Shown here: piece after piece, positions 32,557-45,568 of the stretch
How positions within the stretch are numbered: the stretch's first letter is position 1
Layout of the letters: each line of letters starts with the position of its first letter
From: Ancylostoma caninum
Taxonomy: Eukaryota; Nematoda; Chromadorea; Rhabditida; Ancylostomatidae
Assembly (NCBI GenBank): GCA_037903475.1
Contig: JBAJFG010000240.1
Span: 992,001-1,056,000, forward strand
Length of the DNA stretch: 64,000 bases
Direction of reading: 5' to 3'
The notes under the pieces: model-generated
What the model saw: the letters and a program-made list of their open reading frames with translations, nothing else
Told to the model about the DNA's origin: nothing
Database searches by the model: none
Position numbers and translations under genes: made by a program

Positions 32557-35500
32557 TTGTTAGCCGAACACGAGGTTGTTAATCTCTTTTTTTTTTCGTC
32601 TTTTTAAATTCAACCCTCAGGCCCTGACGAAGGCGAAACTGCCGGAACGTTGGCCAATATTTTATTTATTTATTTATTTATTCATTCATTACGACGTATA
32701 AGACAGTCGTGTAAAAAACAGACAAAAAACAAGCATAACAATAAAACAGGCATCACCCTGAGCATTAAATTAAGGAAACCAATGACCTGAGTAGGATTTT
32801 TGCCATTCTTCGTTTGAAGAGGCCAAGGATCTGATGACCCCGGCGGTCTTACTCAAGCGAACAAGAGCCGAGCCGGCTCTAACCGTAAAGAATTCAGCTC
32901 TGACCGTGGTTTTAGGTCGCTGGAAGCAAATTTTCATTTCGCCCCCGCGAGTGGTTGACGAGGTTATTGTAAAAAATTGTAAAAAAAATAACTACTGACT
33001 TTCCTCTTAGTAATCTGTGTACCATGCATCATAAAGCTCCCTCCTTGACTGTACGCTAGAAATAGAGCATACTAACAGCCTCGTGTTCTGGTAACACGTT
33101 TACAAATCATACTGAAGGACTATGCCGAGCTTCGAACACGACCGGATTTGGGAAGTTATACAAATAAGTAGATTACTAACAAGGAAAAGATGCTTCGTCA
33201 AACCAGCCACTCGCGATGCGATTTGCACTACTACAGGCAGTTTTCAACGCTAATCTCGAATACCTATCCCAAATTTGTTCCAAAAAGTTCTGTCTGATAA
33301 GTTCTAGCTATTTCTTTCCACGCAGATGTAATATAATGTTCTCATGTATGAGCTCCACGCTGTACTTGATAGCTGATCTAGTACTTTTGAACTATTGAGT
33401 GCTTTTACGAGGAAGAATACCTTCCCAGTGTGCTGCCGATACAGCTGTCTGACATCGATGTCAGCTCACGCATGAAGGCCGTAAGTGGGTCAGTCACTGC
33501 CTTAAGTACGGTCCTCATATAAGATCTCAAACCGAGGTAAGGCAAGTGTGTCAGCAGGCACTAATAAAACCCTTGTTTACTCCTAAAGCAACTAATAGTT
33601 CGAAGACACTAATGCAACTATCAAGCCCAACTTGGAACCGACATGAGTACGCTACTCGCCACACCCACGCGGAAAGAAGTTGCTAAACTCACTGTACAGA
33701 ATCCAGCAGGAAATTTGGGCTACTGATTCGAGGTCAGCGTTAAAAACTGCATATGGAAAGTATACATCGCAATGGCCATTTCGACCAACTATCGTTACCT
33801 TGTAAGCGCACACATATAGAAGGACACTAAATACTGGCCTATGCCACAATGTGAGAAATGTAAAGTTTTGTTTTCGAGGAAAACCAGCCCAGCGGAATCT
33901 GCAAATCAGAATGTCCACCTATCAATAATCAAAATATTGCAGCAAGCCGTTCCCGTGCGGCCGAACGACTACTGCCCACTCGATGAAACAAAGAAAATCT
34001 GAGCAAGTGATGAATGCGACAATGAGATGAGTCACGCGTTCCCCCACAGAAACAAATATTAAACAATGCTCTTTTTCTCTTTCTTTGTTGAGAGTCATCT
34101 GCTGTTCCTCGCCTTTTTCAGTAACATTTTTCGGAAGCGAACATGGGCCTTATGATTAAGCACAGAAAGGCTTTAAATTTTCGGTGAAAGATACGCAGCA
34201 GGCTATGTGTGACTGCTAAGAAGAGTGATGACCTCCCAATCAGGCTTGGAAAGATTGCAAAAAGAAAAAGAAAGGAAATCTATTATGGAAGACTTATGTT
34301 TGCGCTTCTTCTGGTGAAAAAGACCGACACCCAGCTGGAACACGAGTAAGAAGGTGCATACGTGAAAGGAAAACATTTGTAATGTGATTGTTGCCTTTTA
34401 CTCAGAAATATGTAGGTGCTTAAAGACAACGCACCGGATTATATCGTCGCGTTTGAAATTTTCCTTGATTCCAGTGTATTGGAGGACCTAGAACCCACAT
34501 CCAGTAGTGAAATTGTGCGAAAAACACTTTGAAGTCCACGGGATAGAGATGCTGTTTCCCTTGCGTCTAATCGCATTCCCTCGACACTCGTGAGTCCCGA
34601 CACTCGTGAGTCCCGACACTTACGTGTTTCACGTTAGCTGGCGCGTCATCAGCAGGAACGCGCGTAGTTACGATTTACGATTTACGGCCATTTTTGGGGA
34701 TTTTTCTGCGATTTACGAATCGCGAAAAATGGCCCAATTTCCGTAACAAAATCATAAATAATGGTAGTGAGACATATGTGGTATATGAGGGCGGAAGTTC
34801 GAGCCCATGTAGCATAGAAAATGAGTTAGAAGATGCAAATAATCCTTTTTACACTTTTGAACGATGAGGAAGATCGCGAAGAAGTTCGGAAAAAAAGTCG
34901 GAAAAATGGACGCCAGAACGTTTTTTGATGGGTGAACTCAGACAGGCACGGAGGATGTTCTGAACTTCTGATTCGATTTCCGAAGAGGGTTTTGTGCGTA
35001 AGACCGAAGTCAAGCACTATTCCCTTTTGGCTTTCTTTGATCATTTTGCTTGATTTTAGGTTGGGGCAAAGAAACGGAGCGTTTCAGTGTTGATTTTGTG
35101 TTTTTCAGTCTTAATGAACAAAAATCCTGGCAAGAGACACAAATGATCTATCTAGCACGGAACACTTGCTTGTTTGCCTTATGAACAGGTCAACGGCGAA
35201 TGCGCCTAGAAATGGTGAAACTGTTAAAGTAGGAAAGAAAGAGTTAATTCTATGTATGTTTTCATGTTTGGAGAATTTTTCGGGCAGAACAAAATCTTCT
35301 GGAAAAGCGGGATGTGGCAGTTATATGGCAACTTTTCTGGGGAATACAAAGACTACTGGACCGTTTCACTGTAAAGTTATTGAAATATGAACTAGCTCTG
35401 GAAAGCAAATTTTGGCCGAGCTCTGGTGCGCAAAAGATGTGTGGCATCACGTTCTGATGAGCCGAGACAAATACTACGATAACCGACTTCAGTTTTTTCA

Positions 35501-36302
35501 GTAGAAGACCGACCAAGCTCATTGATTTAATAAGTGAGCTAACGAATGTAAAAATTCTTAGAATATAAGTGATGATGAGCGGCGAATGTATTCAGGAAAA
35601 GCTGTAGAAATCCTAAGCACGATACAATGATGCTACTGGTGGAGACAAGGTATTTTCATAAGAATACAAAAGCAGATGGAAATAAAGCGACAGCGCGCCG
35701 GCTGAAACATGAACGAAATGGCCAGGAAAGTATGCGTGACCACGGACAAGAAGGAATGTGTCATCCAGTGACCTTTCATAGCTATTTCACTGCTTAGCTA
35801 ATCGCGAAAAACTGGTTGCGACGACATTGTCCAGAGAAATGTAAGCAGGAGCAGTGGGCAAAAAGTGGAACCGCCGCGGATACTGTTAGCTTTTTGAGGC
35901 TGACGACGATCACATGAAACGAAGCCACGAAAAATCTACTAGTTTCAAAGCAATTTCTTTTCAGTTGTTCGGACAATGCATTTAGCTCGTGACTGCCTCA
36001 ACAAGCAGCTTTTTCTGAGTGGAACTGTACGTCACTGTTCTGTTGCTTCTTTGTTCCAGTGTTTGAGCTATGAAAAATTGCATTAATTTGCGCCCTCATC
36101 GAATGGGTGTAGCTGACACCAGGCAATCGGGTTTTTCGAGCATTTTCTTGTTGAAGCCTTTGATATTCGGCTGTTCCGTTCATGCGGAACAAATGTATAC
36201 GGAACCATGCAATAGAAACGTTGAAAAAAAGTTTGCCTCGGCTTTGGTTTGACAACGGCAACGGCCAGGATACACTTGACCTTGGCTGGTAGTAATAGAG
36301 AC
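32557..36302. other. repeat-rich intergenic stretch, no gene supported
   Basis: Starts with a dispersed-element tail (CTGACGAAGGCGAAACTGCC near 32624, then a TTTA-rich run). It contains a pair of related segments in opposite orientation at about 33237-33330 and 33660-33740. A mariner-end-like TTAGGTTGGGGCAAAG occurs at about 35057. Several short open frames exist but no exon set could be built. Confidence 0.35.
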
Positions 36303-36361
<59 letters not shown>

Positions 36362-36362
36362 T
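36303..36362. repeat. (TTTA)n microsatellite
   Basis: About 60 bp of uninterrupted TTTA repeats. Confidence 0.95.
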
Positions 36363-38854
36363 ACATCACGATTATTCATAATGTGACCCTTCTTACAGAA
36401 GGTAGAGATAGAAAGGCCCCAGAGAGAATTCGGGAGATTTAAACAGCTGATCGGAGTGTAGGTTCAAACAGCAGAAACCGTGAGTCAACATCCTCCTCAA
36501 ACCACAACTGCTCCCACAAACAGAGCGGTTATTGCTGTGCCCGAATATCTCTTAAACCTGACCATTCATTTGAATGAATCCAAGTGAGAAATGAACGTAG
36601 GCACCTTATCTGTTTGGTTCCTCACAGCACCATTTGCTTTCTGTTCTCACGTTCTGCTAATCAAAAGAGTAAAGTAGTCAAGATGGTCGCACCTACGAAG
36701 ATCTCTCTGTGGCCCAATGACAAAGTCAAGACAATCATGAACTGCGGATCAAAAAGCACGAGCATATTATGAGTTCTTGCAGTGCATCACTTTCACAGTG
36801 TAGTAGCATGGATCTCTGCTGCTGAATTGCAATATCAGAAGCGTTTTAAGATAGTTTTAAATTTTTTACAAAGTAAAAGTTTTCCAAAGCGCACTTGGAA
36901 GGTCCACTAAGCCAGCTACATTTCCGATCTCCGCTGTGGTTAAGAGTGCCAACAGTGCGGAAAGTAGTGGTCCAGTGTGGACTTAACCCACTTTGCTTTT
37001 CCTTCTTGGTCCAACCGTAATCGTACTCGTCACGAGTTGACGTACGCGATCCATTTATTTGTCGCAAGTCACAGTTCGCTCGATTAACAATTTCTTAGTG
37101 TTACGAAAAAAAAAAAACAAAAGATGGGAGCTCAAAGTGACATTTTTTTTAGAAAGCGTAATCACGAGGCACTTGTTTATCGAGGTTCTTCACATTTGCC
37201 CTTTGTCTCAAATGTCGAATGCGCGGTGAGTGATCGACGCTGAGTTTTTCCGACAAAAATAGGAATTAAAAATAATGATATATGCTTATATCCACGGGAA
37301 GACGAGGGTTTGCGTTTTTTTTTTGGTTTTTCGTCATGAGTCAGGTCATTTCTCCGATTAGTGGAATTGCGGTGCATCGCCCGGTTGACAAAAACGAGCT
37401 CTACCATATTCAAATGTAGAGACATAGTAAAACTGTTTCATGCCCCTACTGCACGTCAATGAGCACATGTTCTCAGCGAGCAGATATCTCGGAGTCTTGC
37501 GAGCTAATTCGTAGCCGCGCGTATGTGGTGCGGCGCGGCAAGCCACGGTGGGAACGGTAAGTATTGACGCACTTCGCAAGCACGTCTAAATAGCTAAAAG
37601 TGACCCAAAATATTCCCCGCTTGGTGTTTTTTTTTCGTAGTTATCAAAGTTTGAGTAGTATAAACATCATTTTGAGACACTTTGTAAACAATTAGGTGGT
37701 AATATCTGCTATTCCTATCAGTTACTAAGTGAAACGAAGTCAAGAGTTCACTACTAGGTAGTTACCGCAAAGCCTCAACCAGTAAATTCTCCGAAGGAAT
37801 GGTGGGTGATGTCCTCAAGGAACTAGTATGACTAGAATTCGGTCACGGATGGTGGTGTCCTGTTGACCATGAACGACGAAAAATACGGCCAGACTAATGA
37901 ATCAAAATGAAGAGTTGAGCGCTGGTTAGTGGAATTTTCGAGGCGTACGCTTATTAAAAATTTGAGTCTAAGCTAAGGAACGAGTGTAGTGGTGAGGCCT
38001 TTGGTGCATAAGACTAAATCCTACATCCATAAACAAATAAATAAATCCTATTCCATGTCCTATTACATCGCAAAGGAAGTAATTGTCAAACACTCACAAA
38101 AGATGAAGGTTTAGCAAGAAGCCGAGAAGAAGTACACATTCAACATATTGGGAACTTTGTTGAGACTTTGCAAACAATTCAAGGAGGTGAAAAGCTGCTC
38201 TCCAAAAGGTACCACCACATAATCACAAACAATCAAATCAAAAGTAGACGAGCCTCTACAAGAAAGGGAAACTTTTGTACAAACTTGGCCCCTTCTCAGA
38301 ATTTGGTCATGTTTGTTCAGAACCGGTTTTGCCTTCCAAGTTACTCGTTCAAGCAGAGTTATTTGAAGAATGGCTTCGAATCCAATAATTTTAACCGTTA
38401 AGAGGCAGCACTCATGGAAATTATTGCTTCCGAAGCAGGTCATTTACTGGGCAATCACTTGCTGGAAAGACATAACAAGGTGGAACGCAAAAAATTGCCG
38501 TCCGCTGCTGAGATATTACGATGAACGCTGATGTAAGTGCTGCCTTTTTGATGTCCGACAACGCCAGCTTACACAGGCTCGGGCACGTGCAGAAGCGCGT
38601 GTCGTGTGACATTCTCGTGGCGGGATCCACGGTGCGCGATAATGTGCATGGAAGACGGCATTTCGTTTTCGTGGTTTTCTCGCATGTTTTGAGCTGTTTC
38701 ATCCTTAGATATGAGTTCTAAGTCTCCTAGAACTCCGGTATATGGCCAAACTTCCAACCGAAGAATCCCGAGAGTGCTGCCTCTGGAGGCACTGTCCCGT
38801 GTCACTTTTGTGGGTGGGAGACAGAAAGTGGCTGACAAACATTGATCACAACAG
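36363..38854. other. intergenic, no gene supported
   Basis: Short frames only, including overlapping frames on both strands at 38421-39024 that look like repeat shadow. An end of the small TIR family (GGCAGCACTCATGGAAATT) occurs at about 38404. Confidence 0.35.
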
Positions 38855-40072
38855 CAGGGCCGGTAGTAAACCCCCCCCCATGTCGCGACAGCCAAGATGC
38901 GAACGCGTTGGCACCAGGTTCGCGACATCTGCAAACACCTCGCGAGAATCTCGCGACATTGAGGCACGGTTCGCGAATCAATGTTTCTTCGTTGAACCCT
39001 TCGGCAGAGAAAACATGTGCTCATGGCGCAGAAGTGTTAGCGGGGTTCGATCCCAGTTCATTTCAACCCTTTTGCAAAACCATAGCAGTATGTGTATCCA
39101 CTTTGTGACAAATTTGGATGTGGAACTAGCTTTGCTTGTGCCTCCTAAATGAATGGAAAACTGTCACAGATGAGCTTCGAGAAGGTCTGAGACTTCTCGC
39201 CACATATTTCTAGCTAGGTGCATAAGTTTGGCGCGGTTTCTCAGACAGTTACAGCCAATCTTCTCTTCTCTTCACTGCGAATTTTGAATCATCCTAGGAA
39301 CACTGGACTTCACGGGTGTTTTTAACCATTCTTCAGTTTGCAAAATTCTTTTTTGAAATTCGTGCCGAGACATGCTATTCAAGCAGTAATGAACAGCTCC
39401 CCCGTGTCAGTTGTATATGAAACTTCCGCTCTGCATGTGTCGTGTTCTCTTTGTGATTTTTCGCTCATTTTTGCCACGTAGCCGCTATTTTGTTGTCCTG
39501 TGCGCTGAAATGAGGATATTCTTGTCGATAATCCATAAAGATCACTTCTTTGTGAATTCTTTTTACGGCTTTTTTATCATCTACTTCGCAGATCTTCTCA
39601 AAAGATCAAGGGTGCTCAATTTGCGTCTTCATATTGAACTGTATGTCGAGCTTGCAACTGGACAAAACAAGCGATGTGGACGAAGGCTTGAGAGCTGCGT
39701 AAATCTGCTCTGTTTCAAAGAAACTTCGTTTTGATCTTGACCAGAGGCCTGTGCCGATGCCTGACCGTTGTCAACGAACTGGACGTCCACGAACTCCGTT
39801 CGGGTTCGCGACATCGCACCTCATTGAATCGCACACTATTTCTCCTAACTTTGGCCGTCTGCGCCTCATGACCACGAGGTCATGAACGTGGATCGCGACC
39901 ACATTCGTGAGAATGTCATTGAACTGAGCTGCCAACTATGTCGCGACATCAGCGAGAACACACGCTTTATTATAGGAAGTTCATGAACATCTCGCGACAA
40001 ATGTGAACGAGAATGTCACGACATGTTGGCAGCCGAGAGTTCACGACATCAGGAGGTTTACTACCGGCCCTG
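38855..40072. mobile_element. 1.2-kb TIR element with TCGCGACAT-type subterminal repeats
   Basis: Left end CAGGGCCGGTAGTAAACC, right end GGTTTACTACCGGCCCTG. About nine TCGCGACAT-like motifs cluster near both ends, for example around 38880, 38920, 38952, 39805, 39940, 39989 and 40012. No convincing target duplication and no transposase. The CAGGG end suggests a hAT-like element, but that is inference. Confidence 0.75.
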
Positions 40073-40264
40073 GAGAGCTGTAAGGGATTCAGAACATTTC
40101 TCATATGAACCGCTATATTGGCCAATAAACGGGCCGCAAAGGCTGATAACGGTGACAGCCTTTCCAAACTATTATAGATTCCGAATCAGTTCTCCGAAAA
40201 TGTCTATTTTACATAGTACAAGTGTTCCTTTCGTAGACTTGAGACCGTGCAACCGCGACGCCAT

Positions 40265-40735
40265 TAAAGGCAGCAAGAGCCGAAATCCTCGACTCCGAGA
40301 TGAGATGCGGGTGGTGCAGTACAGACTCGGCACATCATAATTGTGAAGCGAACACAGACTATGATGGCTTACCTGCAGAGAAAGTGGAACATTCGTCGCG
40401 AACACGGCCAGGCGTGTTCGTGCGCGGACGAGTTTTCCCCGGCGCGAAAGCCATTGCGGCGCGTGGTTTTGGCCGAGTCCAGCCATGAAACCCTGTGAAT
40501 TGAATGCATTTGGTTTTCCCTTTGCGCCAAACCACGCACTGCAATGGCTTTTTGCGCCAGGGAAAACTCGTCCGCGCGCGAACACGGCCAGGCGTGTTCG
40601 CGACGAATGTTCCATTTTCTCTGCAGGTAAGCCATAATTGTCTGTGTTCGTTTCACATTTATGATGTGCTGAGTCTGTACTTCATCACCCACAGCTCAGC
40701 TCGAAGTCGAGGATTTCAGCTCCTGCTGCCTTTAA
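40265..40735. repeat. 470-bp foldback (long hairpin)
   Basis: The left arm starts TAAAGGCAGCAAGAGCCGAAA and the right arm ends GCTCCTGCTGCCTTTAA. Arms of about 210 bp include matching CGAACACGGCCAGGCGTGTTCG blocks that are themselves palindromic. The 147-codon frame inside (minus, 40172-40615) is a by-product of the repeat. Confidence 0.8.
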
Positions 40736-40946
40736 GCGGCATGTTGCGCCCACGCCCCCAACCCCCGACACGCGCAATGCGCGCAGCCGTCAATGGGTTA
40801 AAAGCGGAGTTATGGGCGTTTTTCCTAGCGACATTATTTCCCTAGTGATTATGCTCTACTAGCGATTACAATTACATAAAAATACGGAAACGCACAAAGG
40901 TACGATACTGTCTCTAAGAAACTGGCTTGTTCTACCTTTTACTCAT

Positions 40947-41129
40947 GTACCCTCCTTGTCGAAAAGATAGACAGATTGCGCGTGCGGTTTCAAAGCGTTG
41001 CTGCCGGTGAACCGCGTCAGGACCTACTCGACCCTCCCTTTCGGAGCATACTCTCTCCGCATACATCGTTTAGGTCCCACCGCGTTTCTGCAATCAAGGA
41101 GTCAGTCTATCTTTTCGACAAGGATTGCA
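40947..41129. mobile_element. small TIR element, TTGTCGAAAAGATAGAC family
   Basis: Left end CTTGTCGAAAAGATAGACAG, right end CTATCTTTTCGACAAGG. Related to the copies at 61592-61770 and 62395-62575, with a diverged middle. Confidence 0.8.
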
Positions 41130-41705
41130 CCTTCTTGAACAAAAACTTAAACTCGACTCTATGTCGTTCAGAGGAGCTTCAACAATGACGAGAAAATCAA
41201 GCTGAAAACAAGTTTCTTCAGACTTTTTTTTTTGCAAAGTTAGCAAAAATGTCGGACACACAGGATATCATGGCGGCAGAGTAAGTCACTCGGGTAACAA
41301 TTACATGTTTCTTCTCACCATAATGACGATGTTTACCGCACACTGGAACTTTGCACAGGCGGACATCAATCGCCATGTATGCGGAAGAAAGTGCACCGCC
41401 ACCATTGTTTTCTTCAACAAGATGATTACAATGGCAACCGGTTCCTTCAAGCGTTGAATTGCATGAAAGTGGGGAATGCTGCAAGAGCGACGGCCATTAT
41501 GTTCGTATTGTCCTCCAACTGTACACCGTAATCGTTGCAAATTCATGCAAATTCATAGAATCGTTATAAGGTGATTTGTCGGGGGAGCAACGCAACTCAC
41601 TTTAAAGGCAGCTATTCAGAACCTCTTCAATGATTCTTATCAATTAGCTCACACCTCCTTAGAAATGAAGGTGGAGCAGAGGGAAGTCAAGCATACTTCA
41701 AATGG
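41130..41705. other. intergenic, no gene supported
   Basis: Two overlapping minus-strand open frames of about 80-88 codons at 41218-41546. One has a Cys/His stretch (GTGCHCNHLVEEN), but the frames compete and no splice pairing was found. Confidence 0.3.
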
Positions 41706-42636
41706 TACTAGGTTGGTGCACAATTAATGTAGTTTTTTCGCGACTTCTTTTCTCGATAGAAACTGAAGCTTTTCAAATAATTTCCCCATAAAAGCAGTCC
41801 TCTCTTTCCATTTATTGAATTTATTTATTTATTCAAAAGCCGCATCCGCATCCGCCATTATATGCTCTATCACTTCGGGAAAAGCTGAAATGCAGCACTG
41901 TCATTTCGATCTCACAGAGCCTAATCTGGGCCAAACAACGAGTCTAAGTTGAAAAATTGTTCATGTTCATAAGGTACGAGCTTTACAAATGAAAAACGAA
42001 GAGGTTGGCCATGAAATTCCGAGCACCAAGAATTTTTTGCATCTGGAAGAGGACGAAAGCTCGGCAACGAGGATGCTGTCTGAACTGTTCAATATGGACC
42101 ATCTTGCCACGGTTTTTCCTCTCAAAAGGCTCAGGAGAGCATGGAGATTGGTCAAATGGGTCCGCACGAACTCTAGACAGGAACACTGTTCTAACTTCCA
42201 CCGATTTTCTGTAGCAAAACGAGCAGGCTTCAGTTCTGTGGAATCTCAATCGAAACTCCTTTCCATCCACAGCTGCCAAGAGTATCTGGTCCTCGAAATT
42301 TGATCGTAAAGAATACTACAGGTTAAGAAGGAATAAACCTTTTCCTTCTTAATCTGTAGGATTATGCTTTCCTACTTGAACGACTTGAATATTTTTCGAC
42401 TTGGCTTTGCTGGTTTTTCTTCAGCCAAAAATTCGTTGAGATCGCCGAATGCCTGTTCTGCATCCCAAGCTTTCCCGAAGTGGTAGAACATGGAATGGTG
42501 AAGGTGGACACGATTTTAAATAGCATCGTTACTAAGTGAAAGAAGAGGATTATTCATATGGAAAAACCGCCTTAGAAGCGTCATTTTTTAACGAACAAGG
42601 GTTTCGTGAAAAAAGCCGCATTAGTCATACACCAAC
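41706..42636 (-). mobile_element. degenerate mariner-like element
   Basis: The left end TAGGTTGGTGCACAATTAATG and the right end, read inward, TAGGTTGGTGTATGACTAATG share a longer match (...GGNTTTTTTCRCGA). These are mariner-type inverted repeats beside TA. At about 930 bp it is shorter than a full mariner. On the minus strand a frame starting MFYHFGKAWDAEQAF (from about 42492) is reminiscent of the N-terminal helix-turn-helix of mariner transposases. A further open stretch lies at about 42300-41983. Frames are broken, so it is inactive. Confidence 0.6.
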
Positions 42637-42686
42637 CTAAAGGATGACAGAAAATTATGGAAAAAAGTCATCATTCTTGTTTCATT

Positions 42687-43158
42687 CTACAGTACCCGCA
42701 CTAAGTTTTTTAAAAATGAACATGTAGAACGCGGATTTGCGTTATTTTCGTTCTAGGGTTATAGCTCATCGTAACAAAGCGATTCACAGACCAAACCAGG
42801 GGTCAAAAACGGCAATGGGGTGGGCTACGATATTTCATGAAATCAGCCCTAAATTCTGATTTTCAACAACGAAGTTCGCCAGTTTTTAATCCTGCCGCGG
42901 CCTTGCCGCACATGGCGCGTGACATACTTTGATGCGCGGCATGATCCGAGCTCAATAAATAATTCTGGAATTTCAATGTTCAAAATCGAAATTTAGTGCT
43001 GGTTCCATGAAATATGCTAGCCCACTCCACTTCTGCATCTGACTGCTGGTTTGGTCTGTGAATCGCTTTGTTACGATGAGTTATCGCCCTGGAACGAAAA
43101 GAACGCAAATCCGCGTTCTGAACGTTCATTTTTAACAAACTTAGTGCGGGTATTGTAG
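42687..43158. repeat. 472-bp foldback element
   Basis: Left end CTACAGTACCCGCACTAAG, right end CTTAGTGCGGGTATTGTAG. Arms of about 170 bp with moderate divergence surround a middle of about 120 bp. No coding capacity. Confidence 0.8.
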
Positions 43159-45568
43159 TTTCTCCCGCTGCATCACCCAATTTTCGTGGCCCCTGTGCTC
43201 CGCTAGAAAAAGGGAGTATTTCAAAAATCGTTCCATAACCTTTCCCACCTCGTATTTTTCATGACGGTGCAGTAGGTCTGCATAATCAAATTCTTCAATA
43301 CATCAATATTTGGTGTGTTATTTAGTGGAGGAGTCAAACCTAACTTGCATTTTCGAAGTTCATGCATGTGCATGCCTATCTCGTCCTACAAGAGTTTCGC
43401 GGTTCGATCATTTGACACATCATTTTCGGTTATTAAGTAAATGAATGGATAGCATTGTTAAAGAATAGTTTAAAAAGTTAAATAGTTTGAAAGTTTGCAC
43501 TGCCATGCAACCAGTCCGACTTCGGCGAATTTCTTGACATTTTTCAGTGACAGCTCAACTGGTGAACAGGGCTGAGATCTGAGAAACAGTAGTCAGGCTA
43601 ACCAACGATGAGTAGCGTATTCGTCGTTATTATTGTCTGGCTAAAGGACATAATAACGCTAAGATGCTCAAAATGACAATGTAGGTTTCCTAACATGATT
43701 TTGCTCGGTTATGCGTCCATAAATTCTAGGCCACAATAATTCATGAATTTGTATGCTTAATTACTACTTTCTTGCTCAACATCTTCAGCTCGCTTTAAAC
43801 GTCCACGATATAGCCACACATTTCGCCACTTCCATTCCTCTGTGCACACAAGCTCAAGGACACAGATGCAATGTCAACAGATGTGAATTCAAATCTATGC
43901 ATAATACATGTATGTATACAATGCTTTAAAAACCTCCCATAGTTGGTGAGACAAGATTTTTGTCAATATATTCCATGTGTTATGTAGGCACAACCTAGTG
44001 GAAACTACTGATTTATGATCTTACCGATGATATGATATCCAAATGATCCCGCATGTTTTCTATTCGAGGTAGTTGCCGGGCCGGCGCACTGTAGGCTTCT
44101 AGTCAGTACATGATTTTAGTTGTTCAAACAGTTCTTTAATTGCCTCCATTTCAGTTAACCCTTGGTACTCATTGCTACTTTGGTGGCACTAACCTCGTGG
44201 TATTTCACCGAGTTAGTTGTGCTACTTTTTCTTCTTTCTGGATAACTGGTCAACTACGCTATGGCTGCAACCCTAGTACATGTACGTTTACTTATATCGT
44301 GAGTCTAGTAGAAATAGTTTATTCATCTCCATTTGTGATGTTGCACGTATTCAGAAACTTCGAGGCACCGGTGCGGCACCACACAAATGGAAATCGGGGA
44401 AAGTTTCCTGGGCTGAAACGAGCACAGCTCCAATACACGAACAGTACAGTATATGTGAGGACTGCGCCTATGCCAGCTGCAGTACATTGCCAGCACCGGT
44501 TCGGCCCCACACTGATTAGGAATGACCGAGAAATTCCCGGTAACGGGCGCAGGAAGGTGCACACATGGATAATTCTGTGCTGCACTCACAACGCAAGATG
44601 GTGCTGGCCCGGGATTTTTCCGGTCGCCAAGGCACGTTTCTCCATTGGCACCCGTAATGGCGCAAAAGCCACTGCAGTAATCGGCATATGTGCTTTTTTT
44701 CTGATGGCCCAGATGCTCAAAGGTTCTTGAGTATGGAGGCCAATGCACAATTTCTGAATTCCCCCATTATCTGGAAGAGTATTTTAGAGTATTTTAGTAT
44801 TGGAACAACACTAAATGATGTACAGACGAATGTTTTGATACGGTGTGGATCGCGACGCATTTCGTTTCGGAGCAAGAGAGTCCCATGCGTGTGTGACACT
44901 GTAACAGTACTTTTGTCCTGTAGCCTACACACTTCATCCAGTCGGATAAACACTCTTGGTCAGATAATCCGAACATTCTGACGACTGGATAAAAATTTAT
45001 CTGTGGATATGTGTATCCAGTTGTCTCACTACAGAATCTTTGTCTGATTGATGAATCTTTGCGTGAAGGAATGAACTTGTAGATGGGTAAATGGCATTGT
45101 TAAGCAGAGTGGTTTAAAATCATGTGAATGGATGTGCTACTTTTCACTCAAAACAGGCTGTCTGGCACTCCCTATGTGTGATCAGGTGTGTTATGTGAAA
45201 CATCAAATATTCAGAGGCTGAATTAGTGAAATGAGTACGAGGCGATTTTCATACGTGCTCTGATAGGTGAGTATAGTATTGTTTCCAACCAATTTCCACA
45301 ACTGATCCACGCTTATTTCAGGAGCGCACGTGTAGAATGTTTAGATCTGCTCTTGATTATAATCGGAATGGCAACGGTCCGTCTTTCGGATTTCCTTTCT
45401 GTGAAAAAAAAAGGAATAAGAGAATTCTAAGTCTTCGTCGATCACTTCTGAAGAGTAAATGTTTATTGGCATCAGCACGTAATTTGTTACAGAACAACAG
45501 TAGCTACAGATTAATATCAAGCGTTTGTGGAACAATACAGTAAAGCAGCTCAAAACAATGTGTAGATT
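43159..45568. other. intergenic; ambiguous long frames at 44.1-44.75 kb
   Basis: A 196-codon + frame (44140-44730) and a 141-codon minus frame (44748-44323) overlap. Neither has a recognised domain, and the splice context is unclear. Possible 3' UTR of the next gene, with poly(A) signal complement at 45462-45467. Confidence 0.35.

Noticed and set aside
38569..39152. Overlapping 151-codon minus and 136-codon plus frames
   Set aside because: They run across the left end of the TIR element at 38855 and have no splice context or family.
40172..40692. Open frames of 107-147 codons on the minus strand
   Set aside because: They are produced by the two arms of a foldback repeat and mirror frames on the other strand.
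41218..41484. Possible GPS-like CHCNHL motif
   Set aside because: No tryptophan/cysteine framework of a GPS domain, competing frame on the same strand, no splice pairing.
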